A stretch of DNA of 19,526 bases from an uncultured Actinomyces sp. GTDB taxonomy: Bacteria; Actinomycetota; Actinomycetes; Actinomycetales; Actinomycetaceae. The DNA lies in assembly GCA_938030835.1 (NCBI GenBank), contig CALHID010000117.1:1-19526 (forward strand). Direction: 5' to 3'. Shown here piece by piece: positions 8,404-15,234 of this stretch. Within the stretch, counting starts at the first letter, position 1. Each line of letters starts with the position of its first letter. The translations under genes and the position numbers were made by a program. The notes beneath the pieces are model-generated. The model saw only the letters and a program-made list of their open reading frames with translations. It searched no databases and had not been told where the DNA came from.

Positions 8404-8429
8404 TTAGACACTTTCGAAATGATGTCCAA
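8404..8429. promoter_or_regulatory. Candidate TetR operator between divergent genes
   Basis: The inverted repeat TTAGACA (8404-8410) and TGTCCAA (8423-8429) matches at six of seven positions with a 12-base spacer whose core is TTTCGAAA. The GACA-N12-TGTC layout agrees with the operator I recall for DhaS-type TetR regulators. On the - strand, TTGGAC (8429-8424) and AATACT (8405-8400) could be the tetR -35 and -10, so binding here would block tetR transcription. Confidence 0.55.
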
Positions 8430-8457
8430 TGACTCCTGCTGAAGACAACCTTAATGT
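8429..8457 (+). promoter_or_regulatory. Candidate promoter of the membrane-protein gene
   Basis: ATGACT (8429-8434, four of six matches to TTGACA) and TAATGT (8452-8457, TANNNT) are separated by 17 bases. They would give a start site near 8464 and a leader of about 30 bases before the TTG at 8495. The operator-like repeat ends at the -35, which suits repression by the divergent TetR protein. Confidence 0.35.
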
Positions 8458-8494
8458 TTCCTTATCAGCTTATTTCACCAAAGGAGTTGGAGAG

Positions 8495-9418
8495 TTGTTC
8501 CTCTTTGAATCGATCCCCTGGTATTCCTGGCTTGCCTGGTTTGGAGTCCTTGCTGCTCTAATCATTGGCAACGAGATCACCCGTCGCTGGAAGTGGGCAG
8601 GAATTGCAGTATTTATCGTTCTTCCCATTGTTCTGACAATCTTCGTCTGGCCCACAACAGCGGGACCTGACTCCTCAACGGGGACCTGGTTCCACTGGGT
8701 CAAGGTCTACTCCGCCCTTGCCGGATGTCTGGGCTTCATGGCAATCCGCTACATTCCCAAGTTGCAGACGAACCGCTGGGCGCTGGCCTTCCCGCCGGCG
8801 ATCTTGGCCATTAACATCACCGAGGCCTGCATCCGTGACTTCCAAGTCGGTGCTATGGGTGTGCGTGAGATGGTCGATGGAGTCTTCATGGTCTCCGGCC
8901 CGTGGAACTATATGAACGGTATTGCCGGACTGCTCAACCTCCTGACGATCTGTGGGTGGTTTGGAATCTTTATCTCTCGCGATAAAGAAAAGGACATGAT
9001 CTGGCCCGACATGTTGTGGTTCTGGATCATCGCCTACGATCTGTGGAACTTTGCCTACGTGTACAACTGCGTGGGAGACCACTCCTTCTACGCGGGCGCT
9101 GCCCTGCTCATTTCCTGCACTATCCCCGCCTTCTTCATTAAACGAGGCGTGTGGCTCCAGCACCGTGCGCATACCCTCGCACTGTGGATGATGTTCACCA
9201 TGGCAGTTCCTTCATTCGTAACTTCGTCTAAGTTTGCGGTCAATGCTTCGCATAGCGACGCAGCCCTCATGACTGTTTCCGGGCTGGCGCTCGCGGCGAA
9301 TGTCGCTGTTGCGGTCTATCAGGTCTACGTTATTGTTCGTGGGCGTAAGAACCCGCTGCGCGATGAGCTCTACACCGATCTCGCGTCATACAAGAGCGTT
9401 CGCGAGGCCAATATCTGA
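8495..9418 (+). CDS. Polytopic membrane protein of unknown function (DUF5692-like)
   Basis: No function can be assigned. From the TTG at 8495 the product has 307 residues with about eight hydrophobic segments and many Trp residues (WYSWLAWF, WPDMLWFWIIAYDLWNFAYVYN). Polar or charged residues inside or between segments include NITEACIRD, GPWNYMNG and GDHSFY, possibly lining a pocket. It recalls the uncharacterised DUF5692 family; I could not check this. I prefer the TTG because AAAGGAG (8480-8486) stands eight bases upstream and the product then begins MFLFESIPWYSW; the ATG at 8429 has no Shine-Dalgarno, overlaps the operator-like repeat and would add 22 residues with atypical codons. Divergent from tetR, it is probably that regulator's target, as small-molecule transporters often are. 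A strong terminator follows. Confidence 0.75.
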   Translation: MFLFESIPWYSWLAWFGVLAALIIGNEITRRWKWAGIAVFIVLPIVLTIFVWPTTAGPDSSTGTWFHWVKVYSALAGCLGFMAIRYIPKLQTNRWALAFPPAILAINITEACIRDFQVGAMGVREMVDGVFMVSGPWNYMNGIAGLLNLLTICGWFGIFISRDKEKDMIWPDMLWFWIIAYDLWNFAYVYNCVGDHSFYAGAALLISCTIPAFFIKRGVWLQHRAHTLALWMMFTMAVPSFVTSSKFAVNASHSDAALMTVSGLALAANVAVAVYQVYVIVRGRKNPLRDELYTDLASYKSVREANI

Positions 9419-9506
9419 GTGGTCGTCGCGCCACTATACGCGATCTAGATCCTTCATATACTCCACATCTATTCGGGCGATGCAGGATCTGAAATCACAC
9501 AGGCAT

Positions 9507-9545
9507 ATTGCGCTTGGGGTCGCTTCGGCCCCAAGCGCAATTTTG
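9507..9545 (+). terminator. Rho-independent terminator of the membrane-protein gene
   Basis: A perfect 13-bp stem (9507-9519 with 9529-9541), extendable by three pairs into the loop, is followed by TTTTG. It lies about 90 bases after the stop at 9418 and isolates this gene from recO. The 88 bases between stop and stem hold nothing I can identify beyond a 10-base palindrome, GATCTAGATC, at 9442-9451. Confidence 0.9.
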
Positions 9546-9589
9546 TGTCGCGGCGAGCCTGCTCTGGCAGCGAATGTGAAAATAGGAAG

Positions 9590-10333
9590 GTGATCAGGAG
9601 TTACCGGGATGAGGCCGTGGTTTTGCGTACGCAAAAACTGGGCGAGGCTGACCGTATCATCTGGCTCCTGACCTCTGAACACGGTCAGGTTCGAGCGGTC
9701 GCGAAAGGCGTACGACGAACAACATCGAAGTTCGGAGCACGACTTGAGCCCTTCTCTGTTGTTGATGTTCAGCTTCACCGCGGGCGGAGCCTCGACACGA
9801 TCATTCAGGTAGAAACAATTGCCTCACACGGGGAACTGCTTGCAGCGGATTACGAGCTGTACTCGCGTGCCTCGGTGATCGTCGAAACCGCAGATAAGCT
9901 CTCAAGCGATGGAGATGATGGAACTCACCAGCAGTACCTGCTACTGGTCGGAGCGCTCCACGCGCTTTCTCATCGCCGGCACGACCCGGCTCTGATCTTG
10001 GCCTCGTACATGCTTCGCGCCCTGGCGATCGCAGGGTGGGCGCCATCGTGTTACGACTGCGCAGTGTGCGGCAGCGAAGGACCACACCTTGGTTTTTCCA
10101 TTACTGAGGGTGGAGCCGTATGTGATAACTGCCGTCCGCCCGGCGCCTCGCTTCCCGCTCCCGATTCGATGGAATTGATGGGCGCTCTTCTCAGTGGTGA
10201 TTGGGAAAGCGCGGATAGCGCACCGACATGGGCGCGCAGCGAGATGATGGGCCTGGTCTCTAGCTACACTCAATGGCATATCGAACGTCGACTGAAATCC
10301 TTGCAACTCCTGGAAAGGAGCCCGCACGCATGA
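9590..10333 (+). CDS. recO: DNA repair protein RecO
   Basis: RecO anneals single strands and loads RecA on SSB-coated DNA in the RecFOR pathway. The 247-residue product begins MIRSYRDEAVVLRTQKLGEA, the standard N-terminus of the OB-fold domain. The C-terminal helical domain carries a zinc site, CAVC (157-160) with CDNC (178-181), seen in many RecO proteins. I chose the GTG at 9590; longer upstream reading (from 9545) runs into the preceding terminator and has no family similarity. AGGAAG directly abuts the GTG with no spacing, and GAAAAT at 9578-9583, preceded by TGT, could be an extended -10, so the start may be leaderless. The stop overlaps the uppS start as ATGA, a coupled pair. Confidence 0.95.
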   Translation: MIRSYRDEAVVLRTQKLGEADRIIWLLTSEHGQVRAVAKGVRRTTSKFGARLEPFSVVDVQLHRGRSLDTIIQVETIASHGELLAADYELYSRASVIVETADKLSSDGDDGTHQQYLLLVGALHALSHRRHDPALILASYMLRALAIAGWAPSCYDCAVCGSEGPHLGFSITEGGAVCDNCRPPGASLPAPDSMELMGALLSGDWESADSAPTWARSEMMGLVSSYTQWHIERRLKSLQLLERSPHA

Positions 10334-11163
10334 GCCCCGAATTTGCACAACTGACGCCCATGGAACGTGCTCCCAAAGACCCACGTCAGCCGGTTGCAGG
10401 ACCCGGCCAGTGGCCTCGGCAAGCACCCGAATTTGCGGCTGGGGAAGCACCCCGCCATGTCGCCATCATCATGGACGGAAATGGGCGCTGGGCCAATGAA
10501 CGGGGGCTTGCGCGCACAGAAGGCCACCGGGCGGGTGAGTACGCGCTTCTCGACACAATCGCCGGAGCTATCGACGCTGGTGTGCGCTATCTATCCGTCT
10601 ACACCTTCTCGACGGAAAACTGGAAGCGTTCGCCCGCAGAGGTCCGCTTCATCATGAGCTACGCCAGTGATGTCTTAGCTCGGCGAACGGACCTGCTGAA
10701 TGAATGGGGAGTTCACGTCCGGTGGAGTGGTCGCGAACCGAAACTGTGGAAATCGGTCATTCACGCTTTGGAACGTGCGGAAGAAAAGACGCATGACAAC
10801 ACCACTTTGGATTTGGTGATGTGCGTGAATTACGGGGGGCGTGCGGAAATCGCAGATGCTGCCCGTTCAATTGCCCAAGATGTGGCGGCGGGGCGTTTGT
10901 CGCCGCGCGGGGTAAATGAGAGGACGTTTGCCCGTCACCTGTATCTGCCTGATGTTCCCGATGTTGACTTGATGATTCGGACCTCGGGGGAGCAGAGGCT
11001 TTCGAACTATATGCTGTGGCAAATGGCCTATGCGGAGTTCATGTTTAGCCCCAAGCCGTGGCCGACATTTGACCGCGAAGCTCTGTGGGACTGCCTGCTT
11101 GAATACGCCGGACGCGAGAGGCGTTTTGGTGGCGCACAGGACCTAGTGGCTGGTGGTGCGTAG
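10330..11163 (+). CDS. uppS: Isoprenyl transferase (undecaprenyl/decaprenyl diphosphate synthase, Z type)
   Basis: This cis-prenyltransferase adds isopentenyl diphosphate units to make the polyprenyl diphosphate carrier for peptidoglycan and other wall polymers, at the cytoplasmic face of the membrane. The 277-residue product contains IIMDGNGRWA near 46-55 with the catalytic Asp49, and further on YTFSTENWKR, NYGGRAEI and the C-terminal DLMIRTSGEQRLSNYMLWQ, all family signatures. The ATG at 10330 has AAAGGAG at 10314-10320, nine bases upstream, and overlaps the recO stop. About 40 Pro/Ala/Gln-rich residues precede the catalytic core, a common actinobacterial feature. Whether the product is C50 or C55 cannot be told from sequence. 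Confidence 0.95.
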   Translation: MSPEFAQLTPMERAPKDPRQPVAGPGQWPRQAPEFAAGEAPRHVAIIMDGNGRWANERGLARTEGHRAGEYALLDTIAGAIDAGVRYLSVYTFSTENWKRSPAEVRFIMSYASDVLARRTDLLNEWGVHVRWSGREPKLWKSVIHALERAEEKTHDNTTLDLVMCVNYGGRAEIADAARSIAQDVAAGRLSPRGVNERTFARHLYLPDVPDVDLMIRTSGEQRLSNYMLWQMAYAEFMFSPKPWPTFDREALWDCLLEYAGRERRFGGAQDLVAGGA

Positions 11164-11474
11164 GGCCTTTGCGGCCGGGGCGCTCAGGGCCTCGTCGCTG
11201 GCGGGGCTGGTCGGGCTCAGGGCCTCGTCACTGGCGGGGCTGGCGACTAGTCGAGGCGGGGTTTGTAGCGCAGAGGACCGCGTGACTGGTGGGGCTGGCG
11301 AATAGCCGAGGTGGCGCTTTGTAGTGCTTCGTTCCTGCCCCTCCACGCTAGCTCCACATGAAGTCGGTGAATGTCACAGGCTATGGCGTGTGTCTTTTTC
11401 GGACTTCGTGTGTCTTTTAGAGGAGGAAACGGAGGAGGAGACGGGGGAGACGGAGGATGCGCAGATGTCGTGTG
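11164..11474. other. Convergent intergenic region, 311 bases, no gene seen
   Basis: This spacer lies between the ends of uppS (+) and the DedA-family gene (-). It holds degenerate GC-rich repeats (11182-11327), two exact copies of CGTGTGTCTTTT at 11387-11398 and 11407-11418, and a purine-rich stretch (11420-11456). I found no convincing terminator for either gene and no credible coding frame. Confidence 0.7.
11182..11327. repeat. Degenerate tandem repeats
   Basis: Two adjacent 33-base units (11182-11214 and 11215-11247) agree at 28 of 33 positions by eye and begin GCTCAGGGCCTCGTC. A longer overlapping similarity runs from 11230-11271 to 11285-11327, about 55 bases apart, sharing ACTGG-GGGGCTGGCGA and TTTGTAG. 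The motif CTGG-GGGGCTGG occurs three times. Confidence 0.75.
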
Positions 11475-12011
11475 TTATTCAGCGACTTCCTGTGTCAATT
11501 CGGTGTGAAGGTGTTCGTGCCCCTGCCCACGTCCGCGGCGTCGCTTCATCAGCACGACCGCGGTGATAATCGCTGCGATTGCCGCCAGTCCCAGCCAGCC
11601 CCACACTGAGCCTGCCGCCGCTCGAACAACGGCCATCCACACGGCGAGCATTCCCAAGCCGTACATGATCGACCACGCAATGCAGCCAGGAATCATGGCA
11701 AGCGTGTACTTCTTCCACGACATGCGTACGATGCCTGCACCGGCATTGACCGCAGTCTGTACGCCAACTGTCAGGAAGCACAGGGGAATGATGACGATTC
11801 CCCACTGCTCGAGCAGTCGAGCGCCGTGCTTCGGGACGGGACCGTTAAACCAAGCAGCGATCTTTCCTCGCAGGCCGTTCTTCCCCGCAGAGGCCAACGC
11901 GCCTTTTGCTGCACCGCGACCCAGCCAATAGGTCAGCTGTGCGCGATGAAAAACAACGAAAAACAGGAAGATAAAGAGCGGCAGTCCCGAGGACGCCCAC
12001 GAGGGTGTCAA
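11475..12011 (-). CDS. DedA-family (VTT domain) membrane protein
   Basis: DedA proteins are small integral membrane proteins; several act in undecaprenyl phosphate recycling or lipid scrambling. The 178-residue product has a first hydrophobic segment at about 9-22, the motif YWLGRGAAKG at 28-37, and a VTT-like core with HGARLLEQWGIVIIPLCF at 62-79 and IPGCIAWSIMYGLG at 107-120. A last helix at about 134-155 precedes a basic, His-containing tail (MKRRRGRGQGHEHLH). I chose the TTG at 12011, overlapping the zur stop as TTGA, with AAAGG seven bases upstream; the in-frame ATG at 12041 lies inside zur. Coupling to zur suggests joint expression, and the tail could contact metal. The N-terminal part is shorter than in many DedA proteins. 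Confidence 0.82.
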   Translation of the reverse strand: MTPSWASSGLPLFIFLFFVVFHRAQLTYWLGRGAAKGALASAGKNGLRGKIAAWFNGPVPKHGARLLEQWGIVIIPLCFLTVGVQTAVNAGAGIVRMSWKKYTLAMIPGCIAWSIMYGLGMLAVWMAVVRAAAGSVWGWLGLAAIAAIITAVVLMKRRRGRGQGHEHLHTELTQEVAE

Positions 12012-12403
12012 TTGTTTGCCTTTCGCGTGCAGTCGGCACACAGGCCAAAGAGCTCAATCGAGTGCTCGATCTGAGTGTAACCGTGCGTCTGTGCAACCGT
12101 GGAAACCCACTTTTCAAGTTCTTCAACACCCAAATCCTCGGCTCGCCCACAATTGCGGCACACCAGGTGGTGGTGATGCGTGTGAGTATCGCACTTGCGA
12201 TACAGGGCCTCGCCCTCGCTGGAGCGCAGGACGTCAATTTGATGGTCTTCAGCCAATGCCTGGAGGTTGCGATAAACCGTCGCCAAGCCGATCTTGTGCC
12301 CGCGCGAGGTGAGGTCCTCGAAGACCTTCTGCGCGCTGCGGAAGTCGCGGTGCTCGCTGAGGTTGTCGAAAACCGCCTGGCGTTGCTTGGTCATTCGCTG
12401 CAT
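12008..12403 (-). CDS. zur: Fur-family metal regulator, probably zinc-responsive Zur
   Basis: This 131-residue Fur-family repressor has a winged helix with GLATVYRNLQAL at 39-50, the DNA-recognition helix of the family. The metal-binding half follows: CDTHTHHHHLVC, then structural zinc cysteines C82-x2-C85 and C122-x2-C125. The zinc (rather than iron) assignment comes from context: it lies directly downstream of znuACB, and Fur-type palindromes sit on the znuA promoter. The ATG at 12403 has AAGGA five bases upstream. The gap from znuB is 45 bases, so it is probably in the same transcript and would be autoregulated through the znuA promoter. In Mycobacterium tuberculosis the zur gene also lies near recO and uppS, so the location is not random. 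Confidence 0.9.
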   Translation of the reverse strand: MQRMTKQRQAVFDNLSEHRDFRSAQKVFEDLTSRGHKIGLATVYRNLQALAEDHQIDVLRSSEGEALYRKCDTHTHHHHLVCRNCGRAEDLGVEELEKWVSTVAQTHGYTQIEHSIELFGLCADCTRKANN

Positions 12404-12448
12404 GGCGATCCTTTCATTGACGAGGCCTATGTTTCCTTTTTCGTATCC

Positions 12449-13381
12449 CTAGCCGCGCGCGGTGGTGGCGTGGGCCTGGTCCGTGCGCGAGGCCTCGGGA
12501 TGATCAGCGGGGGCGGACAGTGCGCGCATCCTCTGCTTGCGGCGGAAGTGGTCGCGTAGGCCTCGGATTCCGTATCCAACAGCATAGAGAGCAATCGCCC
12601 CAACAACAATTGTTGCGCCGGGGGAGAGGTCGATGTAGTAGGTCAGGGTTAAACCGCCCAGACATAGCACTGCTCCCAGGACCATCGCATAAGCCATGGT
12701 TCGGCGGAAAGAATGCGCACCCAATTGCGCGATCGCTACGGGAACAACCATGAGAGCCGAGACAAGGAGCGACCCAACGATTCGCATCGCGACAACAACT
12801 GTAAGGGCTGACAAAATCGCGATGAGCATGGTGAGTGCGCGAACAGGAAGTCCCGTTGATCGGGCGAATTCCTCGTCATTTGTCACCGAGTAGAGCGCGG
12901 GAAGCAGGCCGATGCCGATTGCGACAATGACCAGTGCAAGCAGGCAAATCGACCAGACATCGCTGCTTGAAACGGTTGAAATTGAGCCGAAAAGATAGGC
13001 GTTGAGCTGGGAGGAAGTTCCATTTGCCAAGCCGATCAGAAGTACGCCTCCGGCAATTCCGCCGTAGAAGAGCATGGCTAGTGCGACATCAGAGGAAGTG
13101 CGCCCGGACTGGCGGACGAGCTCGATGGTGATCGCGCCAAGCAAAGACACAACCAAAGCGCCGGGGATTGCCCATTGATCATGTGGGGTGACATTTGCGG
13201 CGGTTCCGGCAAGCCACCCCAAAGCAACTCCCGTTAAGGAGATGTGGCCGATTCCGTCACCGAGCATTGCGAGGCGTCGGTGGACCAGGTAGGTTCCGAC
13301 GATCGGAGCGCATAATCCGACCAATAGCGCGGCAAGAAGAGAACGTTGCATCAAGGGGGATGCGAGCATATCGAGGATCAT
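12449..13381 (-). CDS. znuB: Zinc/manganese ABC transporter permease ZnuB
   Basis: This 310-residue ABC-3 family permease forms the membrane channel of the metal importer. About eight or nine hydrophobic segments are seen, and LGDGIGHISLTGVALG near residues 40-55 is the conserved cytoplasmic region that contacts the ATPase. The C-terminus has a hydrophilic tail (about 275-310) that includes RRKQR and several His/Asp residues. The ATG at 13381 overlaps the znuC stop as ATGA, and GGAGG lies seven bases upstream; an upstream in-frame start at 13420 lies within znuC and is less likely. The substrate is inferred to be zinc from the Zur gene and the His-rich binding protein; manganese importers share the same fold. 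Confidence 0.93.
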   Translation of the reverse strand: MILDMLASPLMQRSLLAALLVGLCAPIVGTYLVHRRLAMLGDGIGHISLTGVALGWLAGTAANVTPHDQWAIPGALVVSLLGAITIELVRQSGRTSSDVALAMLFYGGIAGGVLLIGLANGTSSQLNAYLFGSISTVSSSDVWSICLLALVIVAIGIGLLPALYSVTNDEEFARSTGLPVRALTMLIAILSALTVVVAMRIVGSLLVSALMVVPVAIAQLGAHSFRRTMAYAMVLGAVLCLGGLTLTYYIDLSPGATIVVGAIALYAVGYGIRGLRDHFRRKQRMRALSAPADHPEASRTDQAHATTARG

Positions 13382-14145
13382 CGGCTCCCCTCCGTTTCGC
13401 GGTGGTCGGCCGTATTGCAATGGTCAGAGTGAGGATCACGCAATTCGCTTCGCGCGGGCCCATCGTAGGTGAAGTGTCCGGAACGGATGTGGAGCTCGCG
13501 GTCAAGGACTGGGGCAAGTTCGCCCAGTTCATGAAGGACCAACAAGATCGTTACGCCATCGTCCTTTGCGGCCTGGCAGATTTCGGCCAGTCTGCTCCGT
13601 GAAGAGGCATCGATTCCGGCCATTGGTTCGTCCATGATCAGGAGCTCGGGCTTTCGAACCAATGCGCGCGCGATGAGTACGCGCTGTTGTTGCCCGCCGG
13701 AAAGAATGTGGAGGGGGTCCTTCGCGCGATGCGCGAGGCCGACGGAGCGTAGTGCCTCCATTGCCTTCGCTCGGTCACCGCGAGAGTGCCACCACTTGCG
13801 AGTGCCCAGGAGCCCGGAGAGAACGACTTCGATGCATGAGGAGGAGATTGCGCCACCGGAGGATGCGCGTTGGGGAACGTAGCCAATGCGCTGCCATGGA
13901 ATCGAGGAACGTTTGCGGATCGAATTTCCGAAGAGCGTGATATCGCCCGAGGAGATTGGTGCAGTTCCAAGGATTGCTTTCATCAGCGTGGACTTCCCTG
14001 CACCATTTGGGCCGGTTACTGCGACGCATTGCCCTTGGGGAATCGATGCTGTGATGCCGTGAAGAATGAGGTCGTGGTCCCAGGCGACGTGGACATGGTC
14101 CAGTGAAATCACCGGGGCAGTAGAGATATTGAATGTCGTTCCCAT
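13378..14145 (-). CDS. znuC: Zinc/manganese ABC transporter ATP-binding protein ZnuC
   Basis: This 255-residue ATPase powers the importer. It has Walker A GPNGAGKS at 45-52, the Q-loop in YVPQR at 89-93, signature LSGGQQQR at 148-155, Walker B LLIMDEP at 168-174 and the switch histidine in LHE at 204-206. The C-terminus is His/Asp/Cys-bearing (DPHSDHCNTADH), perhaps metal-related. The ATG at 14145 is used though no Shine-Dalgarno precedes it; TACACT (14159-14154) eight bases upstream could be a -10, so a second, leaderless start within the cluster is possible. It is separated from znuA by 91 bases containing a long stem-loop, and overlaps znuB by four bases. Confidence 0.94.
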   Translation of the reverse strand: MGTTFNISTAPVISLDHVHVAWDHDLILHGITASIPQGQCVAVTGPNGAGKSTLMKAILGTAPISSGDITLFGNSIRKRSSIPWQRIGYVPQRASSGGAISSSCIEVVLSGLLGTRKWWHSRGDRAKAMEALRSVGLAHRAKDPLHILSGGQQQRVLIARALVRKPELLIMDEPMAGIDASSRSRLAEICQAAKDDGVTILLVLHELGELAPVLDRELHIRSGHFTYDGPARSELRDPHSDHCNTADHRETEGSR

Positions 14146-14161
14146 TAGTGTTGAGTGTAGT

Positions 14162-14205
14162 CGTTGGGGCGGCATGGTTCACTGTGGAATCATGCCGCCC
14201 CAACG
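14162..14205 (-). terminator. Long stem-loop between znuA and znuC
   Basis: A perfect 15-bp stem (14162-14176 with 14191-14205) extends by four more pairs (one G-T) to a six-base loop. No T-tract follows on the - strand, the direction of transcription. It may act as a partial terminator or mRNA 3'-end stabiliser, giving more znuA than znuCB. Confidence 0.7.
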
Positions 14206-14236
14206 CGGAGAAATCAGTTGACTTGTGGTGAAGTGC

Positions 14237-15220
14237 TTACTCGCAGCTCAAAGCCTTCTGCAGTGCTTCAAGGTTCTCATTCATGACTGCTTCGTAGTCC
14301 TTCGAATCGTCAGCCTGAGACTCGATGGGATCGAGAACTGCAGTGGTGATTCCCAGGTCCTTGGCCAAGGTTTCAGCAACCTTGGGGCTGAGTAGCTCTT
14401 CGGTGAAGATCGTTGTAATTCCCTTGGCCTTGACCGCGTCCGAAATCTGCTTGAGGCGAGCGGGGGAAGGAGTGGAATCGGGATCGAGGCCGGACAGTCC
14501 CAACTGGGTCAGGCCAGTGCGGTCCGCAAGGTATCCGAAGGCCTCGTGAGAGGTGACAAATTCCTTGTGCTGGCACTTTGCGGTGCCGTCAACGAGCTTC
14601 TTGCTCAGTGCTTCCATCTGAGACTTCGTGGATGCAGCGTTCTTCTTGTAGGTCTCAGCGTTGGCGGGATCAGCTTGAGCAAGAGCATCTCCGATCTGAG
14701 TTGCTGCGCTGGCCATGCGTGTGGGATCCAGCCAGAAGTGCGGGTCGGTCGAGCCGTGCTCATGCTCATGTTCGTGGGCTTCTTCGGTCTTTTCGCCGTC
14801 GTCAGCGACATCCAATTCGCTTTCGTGCTTTTCGGCGTCAACCAGATCAACGCTGCCGGAGACATCGATGACGGTCTTGGGGGCGTTCAGCTCAACGGCC
14901 TTGTCAACGGCAGATTGGAAGCCCTTGAGGTAAACGACGGCTCCAGCCTGAGAGAGCTGCTGAACTTTTTGGTTCGACAGCTCGAGGTCGTGAGGCTCTG
15001 CTCCTGGAGGAGTCAGGGATTCGACGTCAACCAGATCGCCGCCGATCTTCTGGGTGAGGTACTGGAGCGGGTAGAAGCTGGCCATAACCTTCATCGGAGA
15101 AGCAGAAGCTTGGGAGCTGGAGGCGCTTGAAGATGATGAGGCCGAAGAGGAACATGCGCTTAAGGCAAGCGCTGCAGCGGCTGTAATGGCAAATACGGTG
15201 CGTGAACGCGAAAAACTCAT
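14237..15220 (-). CDS. znuA: Zinc ABC transporter substrate-binding lipoprotein ZnuA
   Basis: ZnuA captures zinc outside the membrane and hands it to ZnuB. The 327-residue product has a lipoprotein signal peptide with lipobox LSAC (lipid-attached C23), then a Ser/Ala-rich linker (24-41). Likely metal ligands are His77 in GAEPHDLE, His161 in PHFWLDP, His225 in SHEAFGY and Asp297 in VLDPIE. A His/Glu loop, HEHEHEH at 149-155, precedes the second ligand, as usual in zinc-binding members. I chose the ATG at 15220 rather than the in-frame ATG at 15229, because a -10 box (GATAAT, 15233-15228) stands seven bases before it and there is no Shine-Dalgarno. Two Zur-type boxes cover this promoter. First gene of the cluster. 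Confidence 0.95.
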   Translation of the reverse strand: MSFSRSRTVFAITAAAALALSACSSSASSSSSASSSQASASPMKVMASFYPLQYLTQKIGGDLVDVESLTPPGAEPHDLELSNQKVQQLSQAGAVVYLKGFQSAVDKAVELNAPKTVIDVSGSVDLVDAEKHESELDVADDGEKTEEAHEHEHEHGSTDPHFWLDPTRMASAATQIGDALAQADPANAETYKKNAASTKSQMEALSKKLVDGTAKCQHKEFVTSHEAFGYLADRTGLTQLGLSGLDPDSTPSPARLKQISDAVKAKGITTIFTEELLSPKVAETLAKDLGITTAVLDPIESQADDSKDYEAVMNENLEALQKALSCE

Positions 15221-15234
15221 GATAATCATTATCA
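15220..15234. promoter_or_regulatory. Zur box 1 (perfect 15-base palindrome)
   Basis: TGATAATCATTATCA is a perfect palindrome around one central base and matches the Fur/Zur-type consensus. It covers the predicted znuA -10 (15233-15228) and reaches the first base of the start codon, so bound repressor would block RNA polymerase. Confidence 0.85.

Noticed and set aside
8429..8494. N-terminal extension of the membrane protein from ATG 8429
   Set aside because: No Shine-Dalgarno, overlap with the operator-like repeat and odd codons make the TTG at 8495 more likely; kept as an alternative.
9442..9451. Palindrome GATCTAGATC as an operator
   Set aside because: It is short, lies after a gene end and before its terminator, and has no partner regulator.
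11182..11247. Two 33-base repeats as a CRISPR array
   Set aside because: The units are directly adjacent with no unique spacers, and no cas genes are present.
11143..11346. - strand open frame with repeated PASDEALS peptide
   Set aside because: The peptide repeat only mirrors the DNA tandem repeats; it overlaps the uppS end and has no ribosome site or family match.
14546..15130. 194-codon open frame on the + strand
   Set aside because: It is antisense to znuA, which has a lipobox and all metal ligands; no independent evidence for coding.
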